From CBCYMI01 sp965183855 (GTDB taxonomy: Bacteria; Pseudomonadota; Alphaproteobacteria; Caulobacterales; Maricaulaceae), in contig CBCYMI010000039.1 in assembly GCA_965183855.1 (NCBI GenBank), positions 1 through 47,077 of the forward strand: a stretch of DNA of 47,077 nt, given 5' to 3'. Below are positions 1 through 8,413 of the stretch, in pieces. Made by a program: the position numbers and the translations under genes. Within the stretch, counting starts at the first letter, position 1. Each line of letters begins with the position of its first letter. A model generated the notes under the pieces. The model searched no databases and was not told where the DNA came from. It worked only from the letters and a program-made list of their open reading frames with translations.

Positions 1-1622
1 TGAAGGGGAAGGAAGTTTTATATATTTGCGCAACGGATGAACATGGCACGCCTGCGGAATTAGCGGCAAAATCAGCAGGTCAGTCCGTTGAGGAATATTG
101 TAAGGAACAGCATGATATTCAAAGAAAAATCGGGGAGGCGTTTGGACTTTCCTGGGATTGGTTTGGACGTTCTTCTTCTGAACATAATCATAAACTCGTT
201 CAGCATTTTGCTGAGAAGCTTGAGCAAAACGGTTTGATTGAGGAAAGAGAAAGCGAACAGGTATATTCTCTTGAAGATCGGCGATTTTTACCAGATCGAT
301 ATATTGAAGGGCAATGTCCGCATTGTCAGCATATTCCAGCTCGTGGAGATCAGTGTGATAATTGTGGAAGATTGATTGATCCTGTTGATTTAATTAATCC
401 ATATTCTGTTCTTTCAGGCTCTTATGCAATTGAAGTTCGAAAAACCAGACATTTATATTTACTTCAGAGCAAGCTTGTTGATCGATTACGGAAATGGATA
501 GATCAACAGCATAATTGGCCACATCTTGCGCGTTCAATTGCCTATAAATGGCTCGATGAGGGGTTAAAGGATCGTTGTATTACCAGAGATTTATACTGGG
601 GAATTAAGGTAAAGCAAAATGGTGAGGTTCGAAAAGGATTTGAAAACAAGGTATTTTACGTCTGGTTTGACGCTCCTATTGAATATATTGGCGCGACAAT
701 AGAATATGCGGAATATACGCGACAAGACTGGCAATCTTGGTGGCGTCTTAAGCAAGGAGCCGATCATGTTCAATATATTCAATTTATGGGTAAGGATAAT
801 GTTGCCTTTCATACGATTTCATTTCCATCAACCTTGTTAGGTAGTCGGGAAGATTGGAAGACAGTTGATCGGTTAAAAGCGTTTAATTGGGTAAATTGGT
901 ATGGAGGCAAGTTTTCAACTTCCAAAAAGCGTGGTGTTTTTATGGATCAGGCTCTTGAATTATGTCCTGCGGATTATTGGCGTTGGTATTTAACGAAGAA
1001 TGCGCCTGAAAATAGTGATACGGATTTTATTTGGTCTCATTTTCAATCTGTGATTAATAAGGATTTGGCGGATGTATTGGGGAATTTTATTAATCGAGTG
1101 ATTAAATTTACACATACACGATTTGAAGGACGCATTCCAAAAGGAGGAGAGATCTCTGAAATAGAACAGGCATTGTTTAAGCGAATTGATCAAAGGCTGG
1201 TTTCTTTAGAGGAAGCTTTTGAGGCATTATCCTTCCGAAAAATGGCAGCGGATGTTCGTTCGATCTGGGTGATTGGAAATGAATATCTTCAACAAACCGA
1301 ACCTTGGAAACAAATGAAGGAAGATAAAGATAAAGCGGCTGTAAGTATTCGGATTGCTTTGAATTTATGTTATTTATTTGGAATAATTTCAGCTCCTATT
1401 ATGCCAAAGACAGCTAAGAAAATCACAGGATTATTTTCTAAAACAGCCAATCATTGGCCAGAAGGTAAAGCAATGCAAATCTTGCAAACCCTAACGCCTG
1501 GAAACTCCATTAATGCGCTAGATCCCTTGTTTAAAAAAATAGAAGATACCGATCGAATTGAATGGGAAGAACGCTTTGGAGGTCACACGAGTTCGCGTGC
1601 GGCCAAAGGGCTGGTTTCTTAA
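1..1622 (+). CDS. metG: Methionyl-tRNA synthetase, 5' end cut by the window
   Basis: Charges tRNA-Met with methionine in the cytoplasm. The reading frame is open from base 3, so the gene starts before the window; the first visible residues include ATDEHGTPAELAA, a conserved MetRS catalytic-core motif. A zinc knuckle of two CxxC pairs (CPHC and CDNC) lies near bases 318-370. GKFSTSKK, near base 910, is the KMSKS loop. The anticodon-binding helical domain follows, with no C-terminal tRNA-binding extension. The last 14 or so residues (from GGHTSS to the stop) are encoded by the 90-bp repeat family seen throughout the first 9.5 kb, so the native C-terminus seems to have been replaced or extended by repeat sequence. 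Identity is secure; the start is not visible. Confidence 0.96.
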   Translation, partial: KGKEVLYICATDEHGTPAELAAKSAGQSVEEYCKEQHDIQRKIGEAFGLSWDWFGRSSSEHNHKLVQHFAEKLEQNGLIEERESEQVYSLEDRRFLPDRYIEGQCPHCQHIPARGDQCDNCGRLIDPVDLINPYSVLSGSYAIEVRKTRHLYLLQSKLVDRLRKWIDQQHNWPHLARSIAYKWLDEGLKDRCITRDLYWGIKVKQNGEVRKGFENKVFYVWFDAPIEYIGATIEYAEYTRQDWQSWWRLKQGADHVQYIQFMGKDNVAFHTISFPSTLLGSREDWKTVDRLKAFNWVNWYGGKFSTSKKRGVFMDQALELCPADYWRWYLTKNAPENSDTDFIWSHFQSVINKDLADVLGNFINRVIKFTHTRFEGRIPKGGEISEIEQALFKRIDQRLVSLEEAFEALSFRKMAADVRSIWVIGNEYLQQTEPWKQMKEDKDKAAVSIRIALNLCYLFGIISAPIMPKTAKKITGLFSKTANHWPEGKAMQILQTLTPGNSINALDPLFKKIEDTDRIEWEERFGGHTSSRAAKGLVS

Positions 1623-1795
1623 GGCTCTTTAACTACCCAGATTAAAACTCTTAAGCTTAACATTTCTACTCAGCGCACGCGAAGGCGTGGTTTTATTTGG
1701 CGCTTTAAGTATCCAGATTAGACTTAAGAGCTTAACATTTCTACTGAGCGCTCTTTAAGAAACCACGCGACCGCGAAGGCGTGATTTTATTTTAG
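1583..1795 (+). repeat. Hairpin repeat, about two units, at the metG 3' end
   Basis: Two degenerate units of the 90-bp repeat family, in the same orientation as the 6412-7585 array. The first unit begins inside metG and supplies its stop codon. GC-rich hairpins are visible (GGCC-AAAG-GGCT near 1601; CACGC-GAAG-GCGTG near 1676), each followed by a T-rich run, so the element could act as the metG terminator. From 1796 to 1914 I see only AT-rich sequence. Confidence 0.85.
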
Positions 1796-1914
1796 GGTTA
1801 AGTGGAAATGATTTAGTTTGAGAGGAATATCGCTTACATTTATTTTTTTATAATCAGGAATAAACAAGTATATTAAAATCCAGTTTAGATTATAGCATGC
1901 TCTTGAATATAACA

Positions 1915-2154
1915 TCAGAGATCATTTTCTGGTTTTTCTTCGGAAACAAGATGATTATTCCTGACATATTTATGTAATTTGGTAACTTTATTTTTAATTT
2001 TAGCCAGCCTAATATGAATAAGATCAATAAGCGCGGCGGTAAATATAACATTTTCAGCAGGATCATCAATTAAAGTTTTTAAGTTCAAGACATCATCAAG
2101 TGTTTGTATATCAAGTTCTAACTGATCAAATTGAACTTCTATTTTATTTCTCAT
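1915..2154 (-). CDS. Small hypothetical protein, 79 residues
   Basis: I do not recognise this protein. It is a short, charged, helical protein without cysteines, membrane segments or a signal peptide; the N-terminal half is acidic and leucine-rich and the C-terminal half is lysine-rich. The start is supported by a good ribosome binding site (GAGGGG, seven bases upstream of the ATG). It stands alone, reading towards metG, with an AT-rich gap and a hairpin-repeat array behind it. A small regulatory or phage-derived protein is possible but nothing shows it. Confidence 0.55.
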   Translation of the reverse strand: MRNKIEVQFDQLELDIQTLDDVLNLKTLIDDPAENVIFTAALIDLIHIRLAKIKNKVTKLHKYVRNNHLVSEEKPENDL

Positions 2155-2160
2155 ATTTAT

Positions 2161-2605
2161 CCCCTCTTTGTTAATATCAGGTGAGCATTAAACAAGGTTT
2201 AGACATATATTCCTAATCCTAGTTAGATTATTTTTGTTTGTCAAACAATAAATTTTAAAAAATTTTTATTTGTTTTCTTTATAAAATTAATAATTTCATT
2301 TTAATAAGATTGATTATTCTAGATTTATAGAATTTGTTTTTTTTTATTTATAAATCATAATTTTGCTTTAAAAGTATTTATTTTATATTTTAAATTCAAC
2401 AAATTATATTAATTTTTAAATTTAAGTTTTCTTGAGTTAAAGACTAAATTAACGGCTTAAATAGGATTAAATAGAAGAATTTTTTAGAGTTATTTTCTAC
2501 ATAGAATCCAAATAAGTATAAGTTAAATTAATATAGTAAAGAATAAATTTCATTATTTTCTAATGAGATCAAATTAGAGTATTTTGATTATTTAATAGAA
2601 TCAAT
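2161..2605. other. Very AT-rich gap without genes
   Basis: About 440 bases made almost wholly of A and T runs. No open frame of useful length, no tRNA and no clear hairpin is visible. It must hold the promoter of the leftward 79-residue gene, but I cannot place boxes in such a biased sequence. Confidence 0.6.
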
Positions 2606-3135
2606 TTGCAGCCGAAGTCACACGCGTTCGCGTGGTTTCTTAAAGCGCGCTGAGTAGAAACATTAAGCTCTTAAGTCTAATCTGGGTAATTAGAGCGCCA
2701 AATAAAACCACGCCTTCGCGTGTGTTTTTTAAAGAATGCTTAGCGTATAAGAGCAAGCTCTTAAGTTTAATCTGGGTAATTAGAGCACCTTAAGAAACCA
2801 CGCCTTCGCGCGCGCCTTTGCGTTCGCGTGGTTTCTTAAAGCGCGCTGAGTAGAAATGTTAAGCTCTTAAGTTTAATCTAGGCACTTAGAGTACCCAATA
2901 AAATCAGCCCTTTGGCTGCGCGTTCGCGTGGCTTTTTTAAGAGAACTTAGCGTATAAGAGCAAGCTCTTAAGTCTAATCTGGGTAATTAGAGCGCCAAAT
3001 AAAACCACGCCTTCGCGCGCGCCTTTGCGTTCGCGTGGTTTCTTAAAGCGCGCTGAGTAGAAATGTTAAGCTCTTAAGTTTAATCTCGCTAATTAGCGTT
3101 CCTAAATAAAACCAGCCCTTCGGCCGCGCGTGTGT
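2606..3135 (-). repeat. Hairpin repeat array, about six units, minus orientation
   Basis: About six tandem units of the same family as 6412-7585, here in reverse complement. The modules are a GC hairpin (CACGC-GAAG-GCGTG, CACGCG-AA-CGCGTG or CAGCC-AAAG-GGCTG when read on the minus strand), an AT-rich stretch ending in a TTAAGAGC box, and either an AGTAGAAA or a GCGTATAAGAGC linker. The array overlaps the 3' end of the leftward phage gene at 3102. With the plus-oriented array at 6412-7585 it brackets the phage-like module as an inverted pair. Confidence 0.9.
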
Positions 3136-3716
3136 AAGGCGGTTAGGGCTTGTTTTAGTATATTAATCTGTTCTATTTCTTTAAGATAAATTTCTTCCTC
3201 AACTATGGATTGCAAAATAATATGAGCTAAAGGGTGTATTTTAAGAATGAGGTTTCTGGCTTGATCATATTGTTTAACCCAGATTTGATGCATTTTTTCT
3301 TCTTCCTGTTTTTGGGGTTGACTAGAAGTTGAATTTTTTTCTTGTATAGGGTTAAAGGCGCTGGATTGTTTAAGTCTTGGAGTTTGGCACGCGATTTGAT
3401 GTCGTTTGGAAAGGGTTAACCAGAATAATCCTGCTTGATATTCTTCATCCGATAAGATGCCTTTTAAAGCCATTCTTCCGATTATGCTTCCCGCTTTTTG
3501 TGTTTTTGCGGTATGTTTATCGAGATTATAAAAGCGCATTCTTTGTTCAATGACGGTTTGTTGTGGGGGGTATTTTTTTCGAATTCGTCCTGTTTTATCT
3601 CTATGGATACCTGTTTTAAAGTGTATTTTGGTAATTTGAGTTTGGCTCTGGGTTTTTTGTTTCTGATTTTGGATTTTTTTTTGATGAATTCTGTTTTTTC
3701 GACTGGTTTTACTCAT
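3102..3716 (-). CDS. Phage-type hypothetical protein, 204 residues
   Basis: Last gene of a leftward three-gene set. The N-terminal 50 residues are very basic and low in complexity. The middle (about residues 55-110: EQRMRFYNLDKHTAKTQKAG, then a GRMALKGILSDEEYQAG stretch) resembles an unnamed protein common in prophages of Rhizobiales and relatives, where the same conserved block precedes a helical tail. The function is unknown; the basic N-terminus suits nucleic-acid binding, which is inference. The final residues (about TRGRRAGFI) and the stop are encoded by the hairpin repeat. The gap to the gene behind it is 20 bases. The ribosome binding site is weak, so translation may be coupled. Confidence 0.6.
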   Translation of the reverse strand: MSKTSRKNRIHQKKIQNQKQKTQSQTQITKIHFKTGIHRDKTGRIRKKYPPQQTVIEQRMRFYNLDKHTAKTQKAGSIIGRMALKGILSDEEYQAGLFWLTLSKRHQIACQTPRLKQSSAFNPIQEKNSTSSQPQKQEEEKMHQIWVKQYDQARNLILKIHPLAHIILQSIVEEEIYLKEIEQINILKQALTALHTRGRRAGFI

Positions 3717-3736
3717 AAAATCTACTCATATTTAAG

Positions 3737-4189
3737 TTAGGAGGCTGGTTTATTATGGTGCTCAATCAGGAGTTTAATTTTTTGTTGAGCGGCTAGAAAG
3801 GGTCGAATAATCTCGCTTGCTTTTTGATAAATATCGGAAGGTTTTGGCGTATATTGTTCTGATTTCAGCCAGTTAAAACAGGCGGTTTTAAGCGCCCATT
3901 TTGGAAAATCCGCAAGAATTTCGATAAAGAGTTTTGTTTGCATTTTATACACTTCATAGGGGAGATCCGCCACATACCAAAAGGATTTCAGCAAAGAGAT
4001 TTGAGCCGCGATTTCTTGTGCTGATGCAGGTTTTAATGCCAAATTGAGTTCTTCAAATACAGGTGTTAAGCATTTAATTTGTGATGGTGTGAGCTGAACG
4101 GGAAGAAATAATCCATCAAGGGTTGGTTTTCCGTTTTGGATGAGTTGTTTTGTGATGGTTGTTTTCTTCTTGTTCAAGAGCTGCTTCAT
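3737..4189 (-). CDS. Phage-type hypothetical protein, possible replication accessory
   Basis: Middle gene of the leftward phage-like set. The frame is open back to 4333, but the first 48 codons would overlap the upstream DUF1376 gene, whose C-terminal end looks real (FAAAYEAALEQEE). I therefore prefer the ATG at 4189, giving about 150 residues; a start at 4333 (198 residues) is the alternative. The core, around YEVYKMQTKLFIEILADFP followed by ALKTACFNWLKSEQYTPKPSDI, matches the pattern of small prophage proteins that sit beside YdaU/DUF1376 replication proteins: one short helix pair, then a Trp and a TPxPxD stretch. No catalytic motif is visible. A role in phage replication initiation is inferred from the neighbours only. 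Confidence 0.55.
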   Translation of the reverse strand: MKQLLNKKKTTITKQLIQNGKPTLDGLFLPVQLTPSQIKCLTPVFEELNLALKPASAQEIAAQISLLKSFWYVADLPYEVYKMQTKLFIEILADFPKWALKTACFNWLKSEQYTPKPSDIYQKASEIIRPFLAAQQKIKLLIEHHNKPAS

Positions 4190-5396
4190 AGGCCGCGGCA
4201 AAGAATTGAGCATGTGCTCCAATTTTTCTTGAATGAGGGGCGGGGTTGGTTTTGAAGTTTGCTTGATTGGGCTCTGAGAGAAGACAATGCTTCCATTTTC
4301 CTTGTTCTGTTTCATTGATATTTTTTCCACCATGTTTTATTGAGAAAGGTTGAGAATAGGAAGAGTTTGCATAAGGGCTTGTGACCCAGTTTTGCCAAAC
4401 TCGTGACCAATTTCGTCGAATTGCTTTTCGTCCTGTAAGGCTTGTCCAGTAATTTCTAAATCTTTTTGCCTCAATTTCGATTTTAGCTTCACTCCAGCCA
4501 AATTGACGAGCGATTTGAAGCTCTGTTTCACAAGGGCTCCAGTTTTCAGCAAGCCTTTTTCCTCTTTTTCGAACGCTATGAGAGGGTTTTTTATGATCTT
4601 CCCGTTTAAATCGCGAGCCTTTCATGAAAGGCTCGACCATAGAAGGCTTTCTGCCTATCACAGATGTTTGATGAGGCTTTGATTGATCGTTAATCGGATT
4701 TAATTCAGAATTTATTGTTAGATTAGATTTTTCCTGAATTTCCAGTTTTTCTGGCGATCGGTTTTGGGATAAGAGGGGGGTGCTGGGATAGGGGGGAGGT
4801 TGTGAAGAAAGATCCAAACAAGGGGAGGCGCGTATTTTAACAGGTTTGAGGTCTGGAATGGGATTAATCTGGCTTTCAAATGGGATCTCCTTTTCTAAAA
4901 CAGGCAAAATGAATGGGGGGATGTCCCTTAAGGGACAGGGGGGAATAGATATAAATTTAGAGGGATAAGGGGGTAAGGGGGAAAAGGGAGAAATTGATTT
5001 TTGGATTCTATGTTTGTTTTGTGTTATGCGTGGTTTTTCTAAATCATCTTTTATTTCTAACCTTTTGTTTTTTAAGCATTTTTGTTTATTTATCTCGATT
5101 TTATCTTGAGATAATTTCTGTTTAAACTCTGTGTTGGTAGAAATATTGGTTTGACCTTTTTTATTTTCCTCATTAAGAAAAATTTGCTGGTTTTCTAATT
5201 TGATTTTATTTAAATCAAGCAAGGATTTCTTGATCATATTCCATTTTCTAACAGATAAACCAAGCATGCCCGCAATCCAGCGTGCGTCATCTTTAATTCG
5301 TCCTTTTCTTTCAATAAAAAGCTGTTTTAAAAGTAAAAATCCTGCTTTTAACTCAAAAGATAATTCGATGTTTTTTTCAAAAAAAGAAGCATTCAT
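4116..5396 (-). CDS. DUF1376 (YdaU-like) phage replication-type protein
   Basis: The first 80 residues match the DUF1376 pattern: FELKAGFLLLKQL, then DDARWIAGMLGLSVRKWN, a winged-helix-like domain found in prophage replication or helicase-loader genes. Residues about 290-350 (a WSPCETELQIARQFGW stretch, then FRNYWTSLTGRKA and WSRVWQNWV) form the second conserved block seen in these proteins. Between them lies a long, low-complexity, Pro/Ser/Lys-rich linker; part of it is encoded by G-rich repeats around a perfect 16-bp palindrome (4922-4937). The start is supported by AAGGAAAA just upstream. It diverges from the S24 repressor across a 350-bp control region, the usual layout of a lysogeny/replication switch. 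The exact role is inferred. Confidence 0.75.
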   Translation of the reverse strand: MNASFFEKNIELSFELKAGFLLLKQLFIERKGRIKDDARWIAGMLGLSVRKWNMIKKSLLDLNKIKLENQQIFLNEENKKGQTNISTNTEFKQKLSQDKIEINKQKCLKNKRLEIKDDLEKPRITQNKHRIQKSISPFSPLPPYPSKFISIPPCPLRDIPPFILPVLEKEIPFESQINPIPDLKPVKIRASPCLDLSSQPPPYPSTPLLSQNRSPEKLEIQEKSNLTINSELNPINDQSKPHQTSVIGRKPSMVEPFMKGSRFKREDHKKPSHSVRKRGKRLAENWSPCETELQIARQFGWSEAKIEIEAKRFRNYWTSLTGRKAIRRNWSRVWQNWVTSPYANSSYSQPFSIKHGGKNINETEQGKWKHCLLSEPNQANFKTNPAPHSRKIGAHAQFFAAAYEAALEQEENNHHKTTHPKRKTNP

Positions 5397-5746
5397 TATC
5401 TTTTCCTTACAAATCAGAATGAGAGGTTAAAAAGATTCTCTGTGTGTATGATTTGCTAAACAAATGGCTCAAAGCTTGGCTTGTTTTTATATATTTCTAA
5501 GTTTTTAGGGTTATCTTTAAGCGTTTTTATAAACTTGGCTTATCGCTATTTGTAAATTAAATCTTAATCTTTTGATTCAAATATAATATTATAAACCGCT
5601 AAAAGTCAATAGAAACGGTATAAAAAACGTTAAAAGGCTATTTTTAGATAATATTCAAAGCATTTTTTAGAAAACTTGATCGAATATGATTTTAAGATAA
5701 GATAGCTAATTAAATGGCGTATAGTGGAGATAATAAATAGGATGTT
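5397..5746. promoter_or_regulatory. Divergent control region between the phage replication genes and the repressor
   Basis: 350 bases without genes between two divergent starts, the place where an S24 repressor would bind. For the rightward repressor a weak promoter can be read: TTGATC at 5676-5681, a 16-base spacer, TAAGAT at 5698-5703. The block from about 5591 to 5640 carries related boxes (ACCGCTAAAAG, ACGGTATAAAA, ACGTTAAAAGG) that could be operator half-sites. The boxes are imperfect and the operator assignment is inference. Confidence 0.4.
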
Positions 5747-6409
5747 ATGGAAGAATTTGATTTAAAAGGATTTGTATCACGATTAAGGGAGGGCTTAAAA
5801 ACGGCTGATTTAACTGCTGCCGAGGCAGGACGCAAGGCAGGATTAAGCAATGATGCGATTCGCAATATTTTTAATGGCAAGAGCGCATCTCCAAGAATCA
5901 AAACCATATTGAGTTTATCGAATATATTAAATATGGATCCTGTTTATCTGATTTCTGGTCGTAATCAGATGGTTTCTGATACACAATTTGCGATGGTAAA
6001 GCGTTTGGATATCAAAGCATCCGCTGGATTGGGTAATTATATTGATACAGAAACTCTGATTGATAGATTTGCATTTAATAGGAATTGGCTTAAACGGGAA
6101 GGTTTACATTCGGATCAATTATCGATTGTCACGGTTGATGGTGATTCGATGGAGCCTATTTTAAAAATTGGAGATCTTGTTTTAGTAAATCACGCAGAAA
6201 AAGAAATCATAACTGGTAAGATTTATGTTTTTCGAGTTGAGGATGAGCTATTTATAAAGACATTACAAAAACTACCCAATCGAAGAATTCTGGTTTCATC
6301 AGAAAACAAGCGTTATGAATCTTATCAAATCTCATCCGAGGATTTCACAGGCAGAGAAGAAAATTTCGAGATTATAGGACGCGTTATTACATCTATGAAT
6401 AAATATTAA
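5747..6409 (+). CDS. CI/LexA-like repressor with S24 peptidase domain
   Basis: A phage-type transcription repressor of 220 residues. Residues about 18-65 form an XRE-type helix-turn-helix (AGRKAGLSNDAIRNIFNGKS). The C-terminal S24 self-cleavage domain carries the nucleophile Ser134 in GDSMEP and the general base Lys171 in ELFIKTLQKL. A cleavable Ala-Gly bond is likely in ASAGLG (residues 91-96). Family knowledge: on RecA activation the protein cuts itself and releases its operators. It diverges from the DUF1376 gene, so it most likely controls that set. No integrase, structural or lysis gene is present in the window, so the prophage is a remnant or a kept immunity module. AGGA lies four bases upstream of the ATG. 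Confidence 0.88.
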   Translation: MEEFDLKGFVSRLREGLKTADLTAAEAGRKAGLSNDAIRNIFNGKSASPRIKTILSLSNILNMDPVYLISGRNQMVSDTQFAMVKRLDIKASAGLGNYIDTETLIDRFAFNRNWLKREGLHSDQLSIVTVDGDSMEPILKIGDLVLVNHAEKEIITGKIYVFRVEDELFIKTLQKLPNRRILVSSENKRYESYQISSEDFTGREENFEIIGRVITSMNKY

Positions 6410-6411
6410 TA

Positions 6412-7585
6412 CAGCCAAACACAGCCGAAGGGCTGATTTTATTTGGCGCTTTAAGTATCCATATTAGACTTAAGAGCTTAATGTTTCTGTTGAGCGCACG
6501 CGAAGGCGTGATTTTATTTGGCGCTCTAATTACCCAGATTAGACTTAAGAGCTTGCTCTTATATGCTAGGCATTCTTAAAAAAACACACACGAACGCGCA
6601 CGCGAAGGCGTGGTTTTATTGGGTGCTCTAAGTGCCTAGATTAGACTCTTAAATTTAATGTTTCTGTTGAGCGCTCTTAAAAAAACACACACGAATGTGT
6701 GTCTTTAAGTGCCTAGATTAGACTTAAGAGCTTGCTCTTATATGCTAAGCATTCTTTAAAAAACACACACGAACGCGCACGCGAAGGCGTGGTTTTATTT
6801 GGCGCTTTAATTAGCGAGATTAGACTTAAGAGCTTTCTTTTATACGCTAAGTTCTCTTAAAAAAGCCACGCGCAGCCGAAGGGCTGATTTTATTGGGTAC
6901 TCTAAGTGCCAAGATTAAACTTAAGAGCTTGCTCTTATACGCTAAGCATTCTTTAAAAAACACACACAATGTGTGTCTTTAAGTATCCAGATTAGACTTA
7001 AGAGCTTAACATTTCTACTCAGCGCACGCGAAGGCGTGGTTTTATTTGGCGCTTTAATTAGCGAGATTAAGCTTAAGAGCTTGCTCTTATACGCTAAGCA
7101 TTCTTTAAGAAACCACGCGCAGCCAAAGGGCTGATTTTATTTGGCTCTCTAAGTGCCTAGATTAGACTCTTAAATTTAATGTTTCTACTCAGCGCGCTTT
7201 AAGAAACCACGCGAACGCGTGTGATTTTATTTGGCGCTCTAATTACCCAGATTAAGCTTAAGAGCTTAATGTTTCTACTCAGCGCGCTTTAAGAAGCCAC
7301 GCGAACGCGTGTGATTTTATTTGGCTCTCTAAGTGCCTAGATTAGACTCTTAAATTTAATGTTTCTACTCAGCGCGCTTTAAGAAACCACGCGAACGCGT
7401 GTGATTTTATTTGGCGCTCTAATTACCCAGATCAAGCTTAAGAGCTTAATGTTTCTACTCAGCGCGCTTTAAGAAGCCACGCGAACGCGTGTGATTTTAT
7501 TTGGCGCTCTAATTACCCAGATTAAACTTAAGAGCTTAATGTTTCTGTTGAGCGCGCCTTAAGAAACCACGCGAACGCGTGTCTT
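6412..7585 (+). repeat. Main hairpin repeat array, about 13 units of roughly 90 bp
   Basis: A tandem array with an exact 90-bp period at its right end: the same GC-rich box recurs at 7201, 7291, 7381, 7471 and 7561. Neighbouring units alternate between two middle versions (CTCTAATTACCCAG and CTCTAAGTGCCTAG), giving a 180-bp higher-order period. To the left the units are 80-110 bp and more varied. Each has a GC hairpin, a GATTTTATTTGG run, a CTTAAGAGCTT box and a linker. The hairpin stem differs between units but stays self-complementary: CACGC/GCGTG, CAGCC/GGCTG or ACACAC/GTGTGT, nearly always round a GAA-type loop. No open frame runs through it. It starts straight after the repressor stop. 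Confidence 0.93.
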
Positions 7586-7678
7586 TGGCTGCTATGGGTT
7601 GTAAAAAAATGGAGTAAGAGGCATTTAAGGACTTGCATTTATTATTCATTATCTGCTATAGCGCATTAAAGGGTTTTT

Positions 7679-7754
7679 TCCCCGGTAGCTCAGTTGGTAG
7701 AGCAAGCGGCTGTTAACCGCTTTGTCGCTGGTTCGAGTCCGGCCCGGGGAGCCA
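7679..7754 (+). tRNA. tRNA-Asn (GTT)
   Basis: A 76-base cloverleaf with encoded CCA. The acceptor TCCCCGG pairs with CCGGGGA, the D arm reads GCTCAGTTGGTAGAGC, the anticodon loop CTGTTAA gives anticodon GTT, and the T arm carries GGTTCGAGTCC. It stands alone between the main repeat array and a degenerate repeat copy (about 7805-7860). No integrase or duplicated tRNA end marks it as an attachment site. Confidence 0.97.
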
Positions 7755-8011
7755 TAATCTTAGCATTCTTGTCCTCATAACTCCTTGATTTTTAAAGACT
7801 TTTTGAAAATAGGGCTCTTTAATTACCAAGCGTTAAGCTTTTCGCTTACTCATATACGCTAACTATTTTTAAGCAAAGGCATAATAAAACTCTATCTATT
7901 CTATTAACAGGGTATATTAATAGTATGAGTTGATGATTTTTATTTAGGCTTACTATATTTATTGACTTTTTATCTGTTTTAATATAATTTTACCTTAAGT
8001 TTTAAGATCTA
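7755..8011. other. Gap after tRNA-Asn, degenerate repeat remnant
   Basis: Contains a worn copy of the hairpin-repeat linker near 7810-7860 (GGGCTCTTTAATTACCAAG, later CATATACGCTAA) and AT-rich sequence. No gene is seen. Confidence 0.5.
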
Positions 8012-8413
8012 AAACTCTTAAGCTTATTCTTATACGCTAAGCGCGCCTTAAAGAAGCCACACGCGAAGGCGTGATTTTATTGGGTACTCTAAGTGCCTAG
8101 ATTAAACTTAAGAGCTTGCTCTTATATGCTAAGCATTCTTTAAAAAGTCACGCGACCGCGAAGGCGTGGTTTTATTTGGCTCTAAAACTATCCAGATTAA
8201 ACTTAAGAGCTTGCTCTTATACGCTAAGCATTCTTTAAAAAACACACACGAATGTGTGTCTTTAAGTGCCAAGATTAAACTTAAGAGCTTGCTCTTATAC
8301 GCTAAGCATTCTTTAAAAAACACACACAATGTGTGTCTTTAAGTATCCAGATTAGACTTAAGAGCTTAACATTTCTACTCAGCGCGCTTTAAGAAACCAC
8401 GCGAACGCGTGTG
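8012..8413 (+). repeat. Hairpin repeat array, about four to five units, entering rlmB
   Basis: Same family and orientation as the main array. It has a run of near-identical CTTAAGAGCTTGCTCTTATA linkers (itself a hairpin, AAGAGC-TT-GCTCTT) and ACACAC-GAAT-GTGTGT or CACGC-GAAG-GCGTG stems. The rightmost unit (about 8385-8413) encodes the last eight codons and stop of the leftward rlmB gene. Confidence 0.9.

Noticed and set aside
4337..4552. 71-codon minus-strand frame
   Set aside because: Lies wholly inside the conserved second block of the DUF1376 gene, in another frame.
6412..7585. CRISPR array
   Set aside because: The repeated part is nearly the whole 90-bp unit, there are no unique spacers of constant length, and no cas gene is present.
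7679..7754. tRNA-Asn as an integration site of the phage module
   Set aside because: No integrase and no duplicated tRNA 3' end was seen on either side of the module.
8129..8329. Minus-strand 66-codon frame
   Set aside because: It is only a translation of the hairpin repeat; the same about 18 residues appear twice because two units are alike.
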